From positions 1-53,560 of the forward strand of contig JAJFIP010000352.1 in NCBI GenBank assembly GCA_021774875.1: a stretch of DNA of 53,560 nt. The letters are read 5' to 3'. A program made the position numbers and the translations under genes. The notes beneath the pieces were generated by a model, which saw only the letters and a program-made list of their open reading frames with translations, searched no databases and was not told the origin of the DNA. How positions within the stretch are numbered: position 1 is the first letter of the stretch; each line of letters starts with the position of its first letter. Shown one piece after another: positions 8,606-16,929 of the stretch. The stretch comes from Emcibacter sp. (GTDB taxonomy: Bacteria; Pseudomonadota; Alphaproteobacteria; Sphingomonadales; Emcibacteraceae).

Positions 8606-10024
8606 ATGGCCTCTCTGACTTTATTTGAAAAATTATGGAATACACATCTGGTTTCCGGTCTGGGCGAAGGTATGGATTTGATCTATATTGATCGGGTTTT
8701 CCTTCATGAACGTACCGGGTCAATTGCCCTGAAAGGACTGGCAGAAAAGAAACGGTCTCTGCGTCGCCCTGAAAGCACATTTTGTACCATAGATCATATC
8801 GTCGATACATTACCCGGACGAACTGATGAAACAAGGGTGGCAGGTGGCAAGGCATTCATTCAGACCACCAGAAAATCAGCCCGCGAAGCCGGAATAACAT
8901 TTTTTGATATTGGTGACGAACGGCAGGGGATTGTCCATGTGATTTCGCCGGAACAGGCTATCGTGCTACCCGGATTGACACTAATTTGCCCTGATAGTCA
9001 TACCTGTACCCAGGGGGCATTTGGGGCTTTGGCCTGGGGCGTAGGCTCGACAGAGGCCGAACATGCCATGGCAACAAATACGCTCAGGGTGGAAAAACCC
9101 AAAGCCATGCAGGTAGTATTCAATGGAGAATTGGCCAAAGGTGTAACGGCCAAGGATATGATTCTTTATCTGATCGGTAAATATACCGTTGCTGGCGCCA
9201 GAGGCTATGCGGTGGAATTTTGCGGCACTGCGGTTACCAGTCTTGATATGGAAGCCCGAATGACCCTGTGTAATATGGCGGTGGAATTCGGTGCCTTTAC
9301 CGGGATTATCGCACCAGATAGCACGACTATTAATTATCTTGAAGGCCGCCCCTACGCGCCCACGGGTGAAAACTGGCAAAATGCCCTAAAAGACTGGCAG
9401 AATTTAAAGACTGATAAAAAAGCGGTATTTGATAAGAAAATCACCATTGATGCGTCAAACATTCAGCCAATGATTACCTGGGGAACAAATCCCGGTCAGG
9501 TCATGGCTATTGGAACACAAGTGCCGGACCCGTCACCAATGAAAGACAGCCATAGACGGGAAGAATCTGAAAAGGCACTTGGTTACATGGGAATAGATCC
9601 CGGAATGTATCTTAATGAACTGGCCATAGATGGTGCCTTCATCGGCTCTTGTACCAACAGCCGGCTTTCTGATCTCAAAAAAGCGGGTAACATTCTGAAA
9701 GGACGAAAGGTGGCTAAAGGGGTAAGGGCTATTTGTGTACCCGGATCAAGCTCTGTGAAAAGGCAGGCTGAGGCCGAAGGACTGGACCGGATTTTTAAAG
9801 ATGCGGGCTTTGAATGGCGGGAATCCGGTTGTTCCATGTGTTTTTTTGCTGGTGGCGAAAGTTTTGGATTTCAGGAGCGTGTTGTGACCTCCACCAATCG
9901 TAATTTTGAAAGTCGGCAGGGGCCAATGACGCGGTCCCATCTGGCCAGTCCGGAAACAGTTGCGGCCTCGGCTATATTGGGCAGAATCGCTAGCAGTAAA
10001 GAGCTTACCAATGGAACCCTTTAA
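8606..10024 (+). CDS. leuC: LeuC-like hydro-lyase large subunit (aconitase family)
   Basis: About 472 aa, the normal LeuC length. The start at 8606 (MASLTLFEKLWNTHLV) aligns with family N-termini; the track start at 8588 adds six residues. The three [4Fe-4S] cysteines are visible in 'IGSCTNSR' and 'SGCSMCFF', along with 'PDSHTCTQGAFGALAWGVGSTEAEHAMAT' and 'TSTNRNFESRQG'. The stretch after the last cysteine (FFAGGESFGFQERV) departs from the common 'LAMN...' form. With the downstream LeuD subunit it would reversibly hydrate a cis-unsaturated dicarboxylate. Its catabolic neighbours (CoA-transferase, HMG-CoA-lyase-like) and the absence of leuA or leuB suggest a citraconate/(R)-citramalate or dialkylmaleate substrate rather than isopropylmalate. 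The symbol reflects the family, not a proven leucine role. Confidence 0.9.
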   Translation: MASLTLFEKLWNTHLVSGLGEGMDLIYIDRVFLHERTGSIALKGLAEKKRSLRRPESTFCTIDHIVDTLPGRTDETRVAGGKAFIQTTRKSAREAGITFFDIGDERQGIVHVISPEQAIVLPGLTLICPDSHTCTQGAFGALAWGVGSTEAEHAMATNTLRVEKPKAMQVVFNGELAKGVTAKDMILYLIGKYTVAGARGYAVEFCGTAVTSLDMEARMTLCNMAVEFGAFTGIIAPDSTTINYLEGRPYAPTGENWQNALKDWQNLKTDKKAVFDKKITIDASNIQPMITWGTNPGQVMAIGTQVPDPSPMKDSHRREESEKALGYMGIDPGMYLNELAIDGAFIGSCTNSRLSDLKKAGNILKGRKVAKGVRAICVPGSSSVKRQAEAEGLDRIFKDAGFEWRESGCSMCFFAGGESFGFQERVVTSTNRNFESRQGPMTRSHLASPETVAASAILGRIASSKELTNGTL

Positions 10025-10634
10025 AAAAATCAAGGCAGTGTCACTTCCGCTGATGTGGATCAATGTGGATACCGACTGTATCATTCCATCGCGGGAGATG
10101 AAGCAGGTTTCAAAAACCGGACTGGGTGACGGATTATTTGCCGGATGGCGATATAAAGACATGTCAAGCCGGGAGATCGATCCTGATTTCATATTGAATG
10201 ATAAAAAATACCATGACGCGCAAATTCTTCTGTCGGGGATAAATTTTGGCTGTGGCTCCAGCCGGGAACATGCGGTCTGGGCACTTGTCGAATATGGTTT
10301 TAAAGCCATACTGGCTCCGTCATTTGGCAGTATTTTTTACAATAACTGTATCTGTAACGGGCTTTTACCTATTGTAATGTCGGATGCTGATATTACCCTG
10401 CTTGCTGATTGGGTCGTGCGTGACCCCCGTAAAAATCAACTTGTTATCAATCTGGTCAAGCAAATCATCAGTGGGCCTGAAATTATGGCATTCCATTTCG
10501 ATATTGCCCCGCAGGATAAGGAAATGCTGCTCAAGGGTTTTGATATGATTGATTTGACATTGCAAAGTCAGGATAAAATTACCGCCTTTGAGGAGAAGGA
10601 TAAAAAGAACAGAAAATGGGCTAATAGCCTATAG
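10011..10634 (+). CDS. leuD: LeuD-like hydro-lyase small subunit
   Basis: 207 aa from the ATG at 10011 (MEPFKKIKAVSLPLMWINVDTDCIIPSREMKQV), which matches LeuD N-termini; the track start at 9960 adds 17 residues lying inside leuC. The swivel-domain signature 'GINFGCGSSREHAVWALVEYGFKAILAPSFGSIFYNNCICNGLLPI' is complete. The gene overlaps the leuC end by 14 nt, so the subunits are translationally coupled and form one heteromeric dehydratase. Its 3' end overlaps the convergent lyase gene by 14 nt. As for the large subunit, the genomic setting points to a catabolic hydratase for a methyl- or dialkyl-substituted maleate. Confidence 0.9.
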   Translation: MEPFKKIKAVSLPLMWINVDTDCIIPSREMKQVSKTGLGDGLFAGWRYKDMSSREIDPDFILNDKKYHDAQILLSGINFGCGSSREHAVWALVEYGFKAILAPSFGSIFYNNCICNGLLPIVMSDADITLLADWVVRDPRKNQLVINLVKQIISGPEIMAFHFDIAPQDKEMLLKGFDMIDLTLQSQDKITAFEEKDKKNRKWANSL

Positions 10635-11541
10635 GCAGGCCTGCATCGGGGATAAATCCAAACATGGTTTCACCGGGGAGAGCCGCTTGCACAATCTGTC
10701 TGGTTTCAATGAGTTTTTCAAGATTAATCCCGGTTCTCAGACCCATTGACTCCAGCATATAAACCAAGTCTTCGGTAACAATATTACCACTGGCACCGGG
10801 GGCGAAGGGGCATCCGCCTAACCCGCCCAGCGATGAGTCTAATGTAGTAATACCAGCATCAAGGGCGGCGAGAGCGTTGGCAAGCCCCAGCCCGCGCGTG
10901 TTATGAAGATGAAGTCCGGTTAAATTATTATTACCCACCTCTGCCTTTACTGCGCCAACCAACCGCCTGACCTGCGCCGGGTCAGCATATCCGGTGGTGT
11001 CGGAAAGCCCGACCTCATCACAACCTGCAGCCATTAGAGATGTGGCCAGTTCAAGGATTTTCTTTTCTGGCACATGGCCTTCCAATGTGCAGCCAAAGGC
11101 GGTGGATATGCCGCCTTCAAATATTGGCCGCTGGCGCGCAGGCAATGTTTTCAGAAGTTCAACAATTTTTCGGACTTCTTCCAGCATTTGCTCATGGGAC
11201 CGGTTTACATTGGCCAGACAATGGGTTTCGCTTGCAGAAAAGGGAATAGTTATTTTATCAACCCCGGCGCGAACAGCATTTTCGGCCCCCTGATAATTTG
11301 GCACTAATACGGCTACTGTCAGCCCGGTAATGGTCTGCGCATGGGTCACAAGTTCTGCGGTATCGGCAAGCTGCGGCAATATACGGGCCGGTACGAATGA
11401 TCCCACTTCAATTTCGCGCAACCCGGCTGTCGCTAATGCACTAACCCATATTTTTTTAGCGGGCAGCGGCATGATGGCAGAAATATTCTGCAACCCGTCT
11501 CTGGGGCCGACTTCACTAATGACAATATCAATTTTTTTCAT
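10621..11541 (-). CDS. HMG-CoA lyase-like enzyme, copy 1
   Basis: 306 aa TIM-barrel of the HMGL-like family. It has the N-terminal 'SEVGPRDGLQNI' motif, the metal-binding 'HLHNTRGLGLANALAALDAG' and the C-terminal 'SSLGGLGGCPFAPGASGNIVTEDLVYML' with the catalytic cysteine loop. It cleaves a 3-hydroxy-3-methyl-type acyl-CoA by retro-Claisen chemistry. The family also contains (R)-citramalyl-CoA lyase, which yields pyruvate and acetyl-CoA. It is divergent from a CaiB-type CoA-transferase, with a candidate GntR site between them, and convergent with the leuCD-like pair. This arrangement favours a citramalyl-CoA-type substrate over leucine-derived HMG-CoA. A second copy is at 24.9 kb. Confidence 0.88.
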   Translation of the reverse strand: MKKIDIVISEVGPRDGLQNISAIMPLPAKKIWVSALATAGLREIEVGSFVPARILPQLADTAELVTHAQTITGLTVAVLVPNYQGAENAVRAGVDKITIPFSASETHCLANVNRSHEQMLEEVRKIVELLKTLPARQRPIFEGGISTAFGCTLEGHVPEKKILELATSLMAAGCDEVGLSDTTGYADPAQVRRLVGAVKAEVGNNNLTGLHLHNTRGLGLANALAALDAGITTLDSSLGGLGGCPFAPGASGNIVTEDLVYMLESMGLRTGINLEKLIETRQIVQAALPGETMFGFIPDAGLPIGY

Positions 11542-11595
11542 CTATACAGCTTTTTTATTGATCAGCTACGTTAGAAAATATAGTATATATGTATT

Positions 11596-11609
11596 AATGA
11601 TATATCAAA
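11596..11609. promoter_or_regulatory. Candidate GntR operator, site 2
   Basis: TTAATGATATATCAAAA contains AATGATATA (11596-11604) and the palindrome TGATATATCA. It lies between the divergent lyase (start 11541) and CoA-transferase (start 11638) genes, positioned to control both. Confidence 0.55.
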
Positions 11610-11637
11610 ATACTTAATTGTTGAAAATGAGGGTTTA

Positions 11638-12822
11638 ATGACTGAGGGGATGGAGCTGCCGCTTGCTGGCATCAGGGTGATAGAATTTACCCATATGGTT
11701 ATGGGGCCGGCAGCCGGGTTGATTTTGGCAGATATGGGGGCCGATGTGATCAAGGTTGAACCCATTGGCGGCGATCATACCAGACGACTTGTGGGCTCTG
11801 GTGCCGGATATTTTTCCATGTATAACCGCAATAAGAAAAGCATTTGTCTTGATCTGAAATCAGCGCAGGGCTTGAAAGTCGCTGAAAAACTTATCCAGGG
11901 TGCAGATGTTGTCATTGAAAATTTCAGACCGGGGGCTATGGAAAAACTGGGCCTGGACTATGATAAATTATCAATAAACAATCCTGAACTGATTTATTGC
12001 TCTGAAAAAGGCTTCCTCAAAGGACCATACGAGCATCGAACCGCTCTGGATGAGGTGGCTCAAATGATGGGTGGGCTTGCCTATATGACCGGGCCACCCG
12101 GCAAGCCGCTCCGGGCCGGGGCAAGCGTTATTGATGTGATGGGGGGCATGTTTGGGGTTATTGCTGTTCTTGCAGCTCTGAAACAGAGGGAGGCCACCGG
12201 CAAAGGCCAGTATGTCAAATCTGCACTGTTTGAAAGTTCGGTTTTTCTGGTTGGTCAGCATATGGCGCAATATGCAGTTACCGGTCAGGCTGCTAACCCC
12301 ATGCCAGTGCGCATTTCTGCCTGGGCCATATATGATGTATTTGAAACCAGAGACGGACAGCAGGTTTTTGTTGGTGTGGTGTCAGATAGCCAATGGGTTA
12401 ATTTTTGTCAGGCCTTTGGTCTTGATGAACTTGGAGCGGATAAGAATTATGCGGCCAATGGGGACAGAGTGAAGAACCGAGATATACTAATGCCATTAGT
12501 CAGGGCGTTATTCAAGCAGTTTGATAAACATGATCTTATGGAAAAACTGGAATATACCGGACTGCCTTTTGCCCCTATTTCCAGACCTGAAGATATGCTT
12601 GACGATCCCCATATGTGTGACTCAGGCGGTTTGCTACCTCTCAACCTGCCAGAGGGGGGCAGTCTGGAATTGCCCGCACTTCCTGTGGAAATGGGTGGTC
12701 ATAAATTCGGAGTTCGACACGATTTACCAAAAGCCGGACAACATACGGCAGAAATTCTTGAGCAAATAGGATTTGATGAGACAGCGACCCGAAAAATGTC
12801 GCAGAATGGCGTTATTCAATAG
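11638..12822 (+). CDS. CaiB/BaiF (class III) CoA-transferase, copy 1
   Basis: 394 aa, the normal family length, with a good ribosome site (GAGGG). The N-terminal 'LAGIRVIEFTHMVMGPAAGLILADMGADVIKVEP' and 'YNRNKKSICLDLKSAQGLKVAEKL' are diagnostic. A candidate catalytic Asp sits in 'GASVIDVMGGMFG'. These enzymes move CoA from a donor thioester to a carboxylate in the cytoplasm. It is paired head-to-head with the HMG-CoA-lyase-like gene, so it probably makes that enzyme's substrate, for example citramalyl-CoA from citramalate. Its stop abuts the convergent GntR gene with no gap. Confidence 0.9.
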   Translation: MTEGMELPLAGIRVIEFTHMVMGPAAGLILADMGADVIKVEPIGGDHTRRLVGSGAGYFSMYNRNKKSICLDLKSAQGLKVAEKLIQGADVVIENFRPGAMEKLGLDYDKLSINNPELIYCSEKGFLKGPYEHRTALDEVAQMMGGLAYMTGPPGKPLRAGASVIDVMGGMFGVIAVLAALKQREATGKGQYVKSALFESSVFLVGQHMAQYAVTGQAANPMPVRISAWAIYDVFETRDGQQVFVGVVSDSQWVNFCQAFGLDELGADKNYAANGDRVKNRDILMPLVRALFKQFDKHDLMEKLEYTGLPFAPISRPEDMLDDPHMCDSGGLLPLNLPEGGSLELPALPVEMGGHKFGVRHDLPKAGQHTAEILEQIGFDETATRKMSQNGVIQ

Positions 12823-13629
12823 TTATGGTATCGCTGTCCAGAAATTGGACTGCAGACCTTTCATGCGGGAAAGATCCAGGTTTAGCTGGTAAAGATCCGG
12901 TCGGTAATAAATTGTAATATATTCGACTGGTTTGTCAGTTGTATCATAAACAATTCTGGTGACTTTTATCAGAGGCGAGCCAATATTTACCCGTAATGTG
13001 GACCCGGTCACACTATCGGCTAAGGTGGCGGTAATAGTTTGACGTGCTCTGGAAATGGCAATACCGGACCGCTCAATCAGGGCTAATATTGGCTGGGCTT
13101 CAAGTTCTTCATATTTGAATGACCGGCCAATTTCTTCAGGCAAGTAGGTGATCACATAGGAAAAAGGTGTGTCATCCTTATGGCGGACACGAATGGCTTT
13201 TTGTACGATTGCAGCAGGTTCCAGCTTAAGGGCATCAACAGCTTGCGGCGGGGCTTTAATATAATCAAATTCAAGGATAGTGACCGTGGTTTCTTTGGCG
13301 ATATTCTGCATATCTTCAATCAGGCCAGCCATATTCCCTGAAGAGTGAGATACCGGATTAGTGAAGGTAACAGTTGTACCCCGCCCTCTTTGCCGGGATA
13401 CCAGCCCCTCTTTGGCCAGTTCATCCAAAGCTCGCTTGACAGTGATGCGGGAAACGTCAAACATCTTTTCCAGCTCTTTTTCTGTGGGGATCAAAACTGC
13501 GTTGGCATAAACACCGGAAAATATCTTTTCCCTGATAAGAACGTAAAGCTGATGATAAAGTGGCGTTGGCAGGCTATCGTCAATGGTGTCTTTGAACGTC
13601 ACTGTCTTTTCTGCCACATTTTCCTCCAT
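12823..13629 (-). CDS. GntR-family (HutC type) transcriptional regulator
   Basis: 268 aa. The winged-helix domain is at about residues 20-90: 'LYHQLYVLIREKIFSGVYANAVLIPTEKELEKMFDVSRITVKRALDELAKEGLVSRQRGRGTTV'. The UTRA effector domain occupies the C-terminal half ('TPFSYVITYLPEEIGRSF', 'RVNIGSPLIKVTRIVYDTTDKPVEYITIYYRPDLYQLN'). Such repressors release DNA when they bind a pathway metabolite. Its own promoter region carries the perfect palindrome AATGATATATCATT, and related elements lie in four further promoter regions of the cluster, so it is the likely local regulator. This assignment is an inference from co-location. Confidence 0.9.
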   Translation of the reverse strand: MEENVAEKTVTFKDTIDDSLPTPLYHQLYVLIREKIFSGVYANAVLIPTEKELEKMFDVSRITVKRALDELAKEGLVSRQRGRGTTVTFTNPVSHSSGNMAGLIEDMQNIAKETTVTILEFDYIKAPPQAVDALKLEPAAIVQKAIRVRHKDDTPFSYVITYLPEEIGRSFKYEELEAQPILALIERSGIAISRARQTITATLADSVTGSTLRVNIGSPLIKVTRIVYDTTDKPVEYITIYYRPDLYQLNLDLSRMKGLQSNFWTAIP

Positions 13630-13650
13630 TTTCCTATCTTGATTACATAT

Positions 13651-13664
13651 AATGATATATCATT
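13651..13664. promoter_or_regulatory. Candidate GntR operator, site 3 (AATGATATATCATT)
   Basis: A perfect 14-bp palindrome 22 nt upstream of the GntR start and within the divergent promoter region of the permease. It is the most symmetric short form of the five sites and fits autoregulation. Confidence 0.6.
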
Positions 13665-13712
13665 TATGGCATATATAACAAGGGAAAATAATGTGATCTG
13701 TTTTTCCAGCCG

Positions 13713-13724
13713 TGACAAATGTCA
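13713..13724. promoter_or_regulatory. FNR/Crp-type box TGACAAATGTCA
   Basis: TGAC-N4-GTCA, 53 nt upstream of the permease ATG at 13778. It has the same half-sites and spacing as the boxes at 6870 and 22033. Confidence 0.55.
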
Positions 13725-13777
13725 TGGCAGGAAAAGAGGCCATCGGAATAATATATTGTTTTAATATAGGAAGTTGA

Positions 13778-14494
13778 ATGACCAATGAGCTTGTAATGTT
13801 AGTAGGGGGGGCCGCCAGTATCGCCTTTATCCATACGCTGCTTGGCCCGGATCATTATCTTCCCTTTATCGCCGTGGCCAAGGCGCGAGGATGGAGCCTG
13901 CCTCGCACATTGGGGATAACAGCCATTTGCGGTATCGGTCATTCAATGGGGTCAATCATCTTGGGACTTGTGGGGGTTTATGCCGGAAAAGCGTTAGCCG
14001 ATCTTGAAATGATTGAAGCCATGCGTGGCGATGCTGCGGCCTGGGTTCTGGTTGCTTTCGGGCTGGTCTACTTTGTCTGGGGCATAAAAAGAAGCCAAAA
14101 CCATAAATCACATAGCCATCTGCATAGCCACGGCGATGGTACATTCCATAGTCATATTCACAATCATGCCGCCTCCCATGTCCATATCCATGAAGCCAAA
14201 GAAGGCGTGAATTTATTTATGCCCTGGGGCTTATTCATCATCTTTGTGCGTGGGCCTTGCGAACCGCTGATACCGTTAATGATGATACCAGCGGCCCAGG
14301 GGCAATGGGTAGGTATGGTCATGACCGTCGGTGTGTTTACCCTGATAACGATTGGTACTATGACCGCCGTTGTTGTAGCGGCAATGCTTGGGTTACGGTC
14401 ATTTAGCTTTACTGGATTTGAAAAATATTCACATGCCTTTGTCGGTGGAACGCTCAGTCTTTGCGGTATTGGCATGATTACGCTAGGATTATAG
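13778..14494 (+). CDS. Nickel/cobalt-type permease with His-rich loop (UreH/NicO-like)
   Basis: 238 aa with about six membrane helices. The first helix region reads 'GAASIAFIHTLLGPDHYLPFIAVA'; its His-x5-Asp-His resembles the HX4DH signature of nickel/cobalt transporters. A His-rich loop 'HKSHSHLHSHGDGTFHSHIHNHAASHVHIHE' separates the two halves, as in RcnA/UreH-type proteins, and could bind Ni, Co or Zn. The ribosome site AGGAAG is present. It is transcribed rightward with the amidohydrolase, CoA-transferase and cupin genes, so it may provide the metal for one of them. Both a TGAC-N4-GTCA box and a GntR site lie upstream. The metal and the direction of transport are not determined by sequence. 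Confidence 0.75.
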   Translation: MTNELVMLVGGAASIAFIHTLLGPDHYLPFIAVAKARGWSLPRTLGITAICGIGHSMGSIILGLVGVYAGKALADLEMIEAMRGDAAAWVLVAFGLVYFVWGIKRSQNHKSHSHLHSHGDGTFHSHIHNHAASHVHIHEAKEGVNLFMPWGLFIIFVRGPCEPLIPLMMIPAAQGQWVGMVMTVGVFTLITIGTMTAVVVAAMLGLRSFSFTGFEKYSHAFVGGTLSLCGIGMITLGL

Positions 14495-14516
14495 CCTAAA
14501 ATACAGGAAAATTTCT

Positions 14517-15416
14517 ATGACTAGAGAAAAAGAAGATTTCAAGGCTATTGATGCGGTGGTCAACATCTGGACGGAAGAAGCCCTGCGCCACCGACCCGAC
14601 TGGACTGATGAATTTTTTGTCGGCAAGGTAAAAGGTGAGCATACCTCTGCCGGAACCTCGCTGGAAGAAATGATTGATCTTATGGATGAGGCGGGAATTG
14701 AATATTCGTTCCTGATTGCCGCGAAAACCGGACGGCCCGGTCTGCCCGGATGCTATCACATGCCACCCGAAGTCGTCGCGAGAGCCGTGGCGAAATACCC
14801 AAAACGTTTTTTCGGGCTGGTCGGCATTGACCCCTTTCAGGGTATGGATGGTGTGCGGGCTTTGGAAGACGATGTGAAGAATAAGGGCTTCATCGGTGCC
14901 CATCTGTATCCCCACTGGTTTGAACTGGCACCAAATCATGCCAAATATTATCCTTTTTATGCCAAATGTATTGAACTTGATATTCCCATCCAGATGCAGG
15001 TGGGCCAGTCGCTGATTTATGCCAAGGATAATCGCTGCCGCTCAGTTGGACAACCAATTTTTCTTGATGATATTGCCTGTGATCTGCCCGAGCTTAAACT
15101 GATTGGCAGCCATGTGGGTATTCCCTGGCATGAAGAGATGATCGCCATGTCCTGGAAACATGAGAATGTCTATATTTGCACCGATGCCCATAGCCCGAAA
15201 TACTGGCCTGACAGCATTTGGAAATATATCAATAGCTATGGTCAGGATAAGGTGATCTTTGGCACGGATTTCCCGGTTCTTGGCTTTGGTAGAACGGTTC
15301 AGGAAGTGAAAAAATATGGCCTTAAGCCATTGGTCGAAAAGAAATTTATGCGTAATAATGTCATCAAGCTCTATCGCCTTGATCAGCGCGGCGTTGAGCT
15401 AGTGAGTGAGGATTAA
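14517..15416 (+). CDS. Amidohydrolase_2 (ACMSD-like TIM barrel) family protein
   Basis: 299 aa. Family features: 'KRFFGLVGIDPFQGMDGVRALEDDVKNKGFIGAHLYPHW', 'YPFYAKCIELDIPIQMQVGQS', 'LIGSHVGIPWHEEMI', 'VYICTDAHSPKYWPDSIWKYI' and 'KVIFGTDFPVLGF'. The later His and Asp metal positions are present, but the usual N-terminal HxH is replaced by 'DAVVNIWTEE'. The family includes decarboxylases and hydrolases of aromatic or unsaturated acids. The gene starts 22 nt after the permease stop with ribosome site AGGAAAA, and the next CoA-transferase starts 3 nt after its stop, so it belongs to a tight operon. The substrate is unknown. Confidence 0.82.
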   Translation: MTREKEDFKAIDAVVNIWTEEALRHRPDWTDEFFVGKVKGEHTSAGTSLEEMIDLMDEAGIEYSFLIAAKTGRPGLPGCYHMPPEVVARAVAKYPKRFFGLVGIDPFQGMDGVRALEDDVKNKGFIGAHLYPHWFELAPNHAKYYPFYAKCIELDIPIQMQVGQSLIYAKDNRCRSVGQPIFLDDIACDLPELKLIGSHVGIPWHEEMIAMSWKHENVYICTDAHSPKYWPDSIWKYINSYGQDKVIFGTDFPVLGFGRTVQEVKKYGLKPLVEKKFMRNNVIKLYRLDQRGVELVSED

Positions 15417-15419
15417 GTC

Positions 15420-16622
15420 ATGAGCGGGCCACTGGGCGGGATAAAAATTATCGAATTTACCAGCGTTGTTCTAGGGCCGTGGGCTTGTCAGATTATGGGC
15501 GATATGGGGGCAGAGGTAATCAAGGTGGAACCGCCTGTGGGTGACACCAACCGCAACCTTGGTCCGAGCCGCAACCATGATGATATGAGTGCGCTTTTCC
15601 TGACCTGCAACCGTAATAAACGCAGCATTGTTCTGGACCTGAAAAACCCGGAAGGTAAAGCGGCAGCATTAAAGCTTATTGCCGGGGCTGATGTGATGAT
15701 CCATAATTTCAGGCCGCAGGCTATGGACAGGCTGGGCCTGGATTATGGTTCGGTTAAGGCAGTAAATCCAGATATTGTATATTGTGCCACCTATGGTTAC
15801 AGCAAGTTTGGCCCCTACGGCGACAAGGGCGCACTGGATGACAGTATTCAGGCGGGGGCGGGCATCGCCATGCTGATGAGCATGGTCGAGGGCGAGCCGC
15901 GCTACCTGCCGACTATATTGGCTGATAAAACTACTGGTATGGCTGTGGTTAATGCGGTGATAGCGGCGCTTTTTTATAAAGAGCGCAGTGGCAAGGGCCA
16001 GGAAATAGAAGTGCCTATGTATGAAACCATGGTGTCTTTTACCATGGTTGAGCATCTGTGGGGACAGGCCTTTGATCCGCCGATCGGCAAAGCGGGTTAT
16101 CACCGCCTGATGAGTGAACATCGCAGGCCCTATAAAACCCGCGATGGTTATATTGCCGTGTTGCCCTATTGGGATAATCACTGGAAGACATTTTGCGAGG
16201 TGGTTGAGCGACCGGATATGATCACCGACCCACGCTTCAAGGATATGAAAACCCGACTGGCCAATATTGATGTTAGCTACGAAGAAACTGGCAAGGCCCT
16301 GTCCAAAAAGACGACGGCGGAATGGTTGGCGCTGTTTAAACCCACCAATGTGCCGCATATGATTGTCAATACGCTGGATGGTCTGATTGAAGACCCGCAT
16401 CTGGTCGAAACAGGCTTCTGGCACATAGCTAATCACCCGACAGAGGGCAAGCTGCGGATGGCGAAGACTCCCTATGGTTTTTCGGAAAGCCCCCTTGAGA
16501 TTCGAAGACCACCGCCGCGCTTGGGACAGCATAGCGCAGAAATATTAAAAGAAGCCGGATATGCGGAGGCCGATATTAAAGAGATGTTGGCGCAGGGTAT
16601 TACGGCTGAGCCTACATCATGA
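15420..16622 (+). CDS. CaiB/BaiF (class III) CoA-transferase, copy 2
   Basis: 400 aa. 'LGGIKIIEFTSVVLGPWACQIMGDMGAEVIKVEPPVGDTNR' and 'TCNRNKRSIVLDLKNPEGKAAALKLI' identify the family; a candidate nucleophilic Asp is in 'PTILADKTTGMAVVN'. It transfers CoA onto a carboxylic acid. Unlike the other two copies it has no lyase partner beside it; it sits between the amidohydrolase_2 and the cupin/isochorismatase genes, so it may activate a different intermediate. GAGGATTAA forms the ribosome site. Confidence 0.88.
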   Translation: MSGPLGGIKIIEFTSVVLGPWACQIMGDMGAEVIKVEPPVGDTNRNLGPSRNHDDMSALFLTCNRNKRSIVLDLKNPEGKAAALKLIAGADVMIHNFRPQAMDRLGLDYGSVKAVNPDIVYCATYGYSKFGPYGDKGALDDSIQAGAGIAMLMSMVEGEPRYLPTILADKTTGMAVVNAVIAALFYKERSGKGQEIEVPMYETMVSFTMVEHLWGQAFDPPIGKAGYHRLMSEHRRPYKTRDGYIAVLPYWDNHWKTFCEVVERPDMITDPRFKDMKTRLANIDVSYEETGKALSKKTTAEWLALFKPTNVPHMIVNTLDGLIEDPHLVETGFWHIANHPTEGKLRMAKTPYGFSESPLEIRRPPPRLGQHSAEILKEAGYAEADIKEMLAQGITAEPTS

Positions 16623-16641
16623 ATTAACAGGAGCATAAAAT

Positions 16642-16911
16642 ATGAAACGTGTACAGGATGAAAAACCGCCGCGCTCAGAGGAAGTCAAGGCATGGATGGA
16701 TGAGGAAATAGTTGCTCAGAAATTACGCTATGACGGCATTGTGGAAGAAATTGAAGGCATTCAGGAAGAGCGCAATGGCTGGATCGCTCGGTTTCTGGAC
16801 ATCATTCAGAACAAGGGTGTTAATGTGAATGGTGACCTGCGTCGTCAGGTTGGCAAGGAAGAAATCCCTGAACGCCCCGACCGGCCCGATGCCGATAAAG
16901 TAATCTGGTAA
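16642..16911 (+). CDS. Small hypothetical protein, 89 aa
   Basis: The ORF begins MKRVQDEKPPRSEEVKAWMDEEIVAQKLRYDGIVEEIEG and ends RPDADKVIW. It is charged and helical in the first two-thirds with a proline-rich tail, no signal peptide and no membrane segment. AGGAGCATAAAAT gives a strong ribosome site, and it is spaced 19 nt from the preceding CoA-transferase and 18 nt from the cupin, so it is very likely translated as part of the operon. I do not recognise a family. It could be a small subunit or accessory factor for the cupin. Confidence 0.65.
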   Translation: MKRVQDEKPPRSEEVKAWMDEEIVAQKLRYDGIVEEIEGIQEERNGWIARFLDIIQNKGVNVNGDLRRQVGKEEIPERPDRPDADKVIW

Positions 16912-16929
16912 GAGAAAAGAGGAAAAATC

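Noticed and set aside
13345-13764. 139-aa plus-strand ORF over the GntR start and promoter
   Set aside because: It covers the GntR 5' end and two operator-like sites; Cys/His-rich end without family resemblance.
15669-16532. 287-aa minus-strand ORF
   Set aside because: Antisense shadow of the CaiB-type CoA-transferase; no family motif or ribosome site.
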